DNA from: Chryseobacterium sp.
GTDB lineage: Bacteria; Bacteroidota; Bacteroidia; Flavobacteriales; Weeksellaceae
Length of the DNA: 63,220 nt
NCBI GenBank assembly: GCA_027492795.1
Contig: JAPUEB010000035.1
Coordinates: 1 to 63,220, forward strand
Direction: 5' to 3'
The notes under the pieces were generated by a model. It did not search any database. It worked only from the letters and a program-made list of their open reading frames with translations, and had not been told where the DNA came from. Position numbers and translations under genes: made by a program. Of this stretch, positions 61,577 to 63,220 are shown piece after piece (positions within the stretch are counted from its first letter, which is position 1; every line of letters begins with the position of its first letter).

Positions 61577-63220
61577 TTGCAAAAACAACCGCTTTTCATT
61601 CTCTGTATTTGCTTTATTTTGGGTATTACCTTTCAGGAGATAGTCCTGCTAAAGGATGCCTCTTTTGTATATTTATTTCTCATCCTATCTGCAGTCGGTT
61701 GTGCGGCAGGCTTTTCAAAAAGTATATTTTTTATTAGACTTCGCAATTATTTTTTAGCGGCAGTCTTTCTATTTTTAGGCATTATCATTCATTTTTACAA
61801 CTCCAAAAAACCGATAATTCCAACCCTTAAAAAGAATGAGAGCATTGTTTTTAAGCTGGACAAAAAACTTAATTTCAACGAAAAAAATAAACGATATGAG
61901 GTTACCATTCTTTCAGACAGTTTGATTGTCCGCAGTATTTTATCCATACCACAAGAGCAGAAAGAACTTGATTTTAAGCATTTTTATAAAGCCGATGCGC
62001 TCATGAGTTTGGTTGAACATCCGAAGAACGACTACCAATTTGATTACGCAAAATACCTCTCGCGAAAAGGAATATTTCATCAAGGTTATGTTATCAATCA
62101 ATACGAATCATCAATTCGTAGCAATTTAAGTATTCCCGAAAAGATAAAACAATGGCGATTGACGCTGCTTCAGAAGATTGACCAAGTGAAAATTTCAGCG
62201 CGAAGCCGCGAACTGATGAAAGGTATCATTTTGGCAGACCGAACAGAGATGGATCGTAAAACGGTTGCCGATTTCAGTAAGACAGGCCTTGTACATATTC
62301 TTGCAATATCTGGTTCGCACATGGTGGTTATCTTTGGTATATTTTTCTTGATTTTTAAAAATTTATTTCCGGTAAGGCACAGAAAAATGGTCATCATCAT
62401 GAGCTTGGTTTCCATTTGGCTTTTTGCAGTTTTTATTGATTATGGAAATCCTGTGGTGCGTTCCTGTATTATGCTTTCGGTCTATTTCGGTTACAAACTT
62501 TTGGAACGCAAAGCGGATATGCTTCATTCGATGGCTTTGGCGGCGTTTCTTATTTTAGTAAACAGCAGCTATGACCTTTTCGATGTCGGCTTTCAACTGA
62601 GCTTCATCGCTGTTCTCGGGATCTATTGGCTCAACCAACCGATTTTGAAAAAATTGCCAAAAACTAGAAAAAATTTTCATCTTTTGGCTTTCAGTATTCT
62701 ATCCATCACTATTTCAGCGCAAATAGCAACGCTACCTTTGGTGCTGTACTACTTTCATCAGTTTTCGTTCATTTCTTTTGCTGCAAACCTTGTAATTATA
62801 CCCTTTTCCCAAATTCTTATCATATTCAGCATCATTATGACGGTTATTATTGGCGCTGAAGTTCAGATTCCATTTTTAAATAATATTTACGATTGGTTCA
62901 TACAAAAAATTCTTGATTTAATCGGTTGGTTTGCCGGATTTGAGAGTTTATTTTCCAAAAATATCCCATTTTCGATATTAGAATTAGCCATTCTTTTCGT
63001 TGCAGCATACTTTTTAAGGTTTTTAATTCTAAAATTTCAATGGAAAAACCTTCTTCCTGTTGCCTACACACTCGCATTATTTTTTATTGCAAGATTTTCG
63101 TTAAATTTTTACCATGATACCAAAAGTGAAACAATTGTACACAGCTACTTTAAGGAAAGAATTTTTTCCGCAAAAGAAGGAAAAAGGGTTACTTTTTGGA
63201 TGAGTGAGAATGCGAATCCG
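61577..63220 (+). CDS. comEC: ComEC/Rec2 DNA-uptake channel, 5' part (truncated by window)
   Basis: The frame is open from a TTG at 61577 (MQKQPLFILCICFILGITFQ) to the last base, 548 residues, with no ATG in the first part. The preceding in-frame stop is TAG at 61559. N-terminal helices, an OB-like soluble region (about 80-200), then the competence domain with HILAISGSHMVVIFG and many helices. The C-terminal part is outside the window. ComEC moves single-stranded DNA across the inner membrane; comF is also present in this window. Confidence 0.9.
   Translation, partial: MQKQPLFILCICFILGITFQEIVLLKDASFVYLFLILSAVGCAAGFSKSIFFIRLRNYFLAAVFLFLGIIIHFYNSKKPIIPTLKKNESIVFKLDKKLNFNEKNKRYEVTILSDSLIVRSILSIPQEQKELDFKHFYKADALMSLVEHPKNDYQFDYAKYLSRKGIFHQGYVINQYESSIRSNLSIPEKIKQWRLTLLQKIDQVKISARSRELMKGIILADRTEMDRKTVADFSKTGLVHILAISGSHMVVIFGIFFLIFKNLFPVRHRKMVIIMSLVSIWLFAVFIDYGNPVVRSCIMLSVYFGYKLLERKADMLHSMALAAFLILVNSSYDLFDVGFQLSFIAVLGIYWLNQPILKKLPKTRKNFHLLAFSILSITISAQIATLPLVLYYFHQFSFISFAANLVIIPFSQILIIFSIIMTVIIGAEVQIPFLNNIYDWFIQKILDLIGWFAGFESLFSKNIPFSILELAILFVAAYFLRFLILKFQWKNLLPVAYTLALFFIARFSLNFYHDTKSETIVHSYFKERIFSAKEGKRVTFWMSENANP

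Overview
The window looks like chromosomal DNA of a low-GC member of the Flavobacteriia (Bacteroidota), most like the Chryseobacterium/Kaistella group. The support is: AT-rich spacers; many TAnnTTTG boxes (the Bacteroidota -7 promoter element) ahead of genes; almost no Shine-Dalgarno sequences; family-typical genes (DUF4290-murA, DUF2480, ribosomal protein THX, WbqC, sdhCAB with one membrane subunit, TPR regulators with C-terminal HTH domains); and intergenic repeat families usual in these genomes. I saw no rRNA, tRNA or CRISPR array. The genus is an inference.

Layout. 0.2-12.8 kb is entirely minus strand: a three-gene set resembling the mycobacterial decaprenylphosphoryl-arabinose pathway (UbiA/DPPR synthase-like, DprE1-like, DprE2-like), envelope lipoproteins, a subtilisin-like protease, wbqC, lepB, dapB, a DUF5683 gene, parB, parA and tonB. 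At about 12.8-13.2 kb gene direction turns over, and a palindromic pair of perfect DnaA-box sequences lies beside parA, so this may be near the replication origin. 13.2-17.6 kb holds an unrecognised three-gene unit: two divergent paralogues of unknown function and an endolysin-like muramidase, none with a signal peptide. 17.6-28.3 kb is housekeeping (purA, ABC1 kinase, hpt, adk, obg, comF, upp, CPBP protease, der), broken by a four-helix-bundle gene between direct repeats. 28.4-35 kb has a haem-binding protein, a DCC protein, two secreted repeat proteins and a membrane TPR regulator. 35-41 kb has DUF4290-murA and a molybdenum-cofactor cluster (membrane protein, THEP1-MobA fusion, fdhD, DUF7009). 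41-44.7 kb is sdhCAB.

44.9-48.7 kb is an accessory patch: a TPR-LuxR regulator, a frameshifted small gene with an intact paralogue, a secreted protein and repeated operator-like palindromes. 48.7-63.2 kb holds a GH92 mannosidase, DUF7660, a mini-kinase, a second DprE2-like SDR, aspS, an XRE/DUF2975 operon, a thermonuclease, THX, DUF937, a GT-C-like membrane protein, DUF2480, a toxin-antitoxin pair, lpxB and the 5' part of comEC, which runs off the right edge.

Working together: purA, hpt, adk and upp serve nucleotide metabolism; lepB, dapB, murA, lpxB, wbqC and the DPA-like enzymes serve the envelope; tonB energises outer-membrane import; sdhCAB feeds respiration; FdhD and MobA imply a molybdenum enzyme encoded elsewhere. 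The best candidates for undescribed biology are the 13.2-17.6 kb unit, the DPA-like pathway in a non-actinobacterium, the repeat-bounded four-helix gene and the 46-48.7 kb patch.
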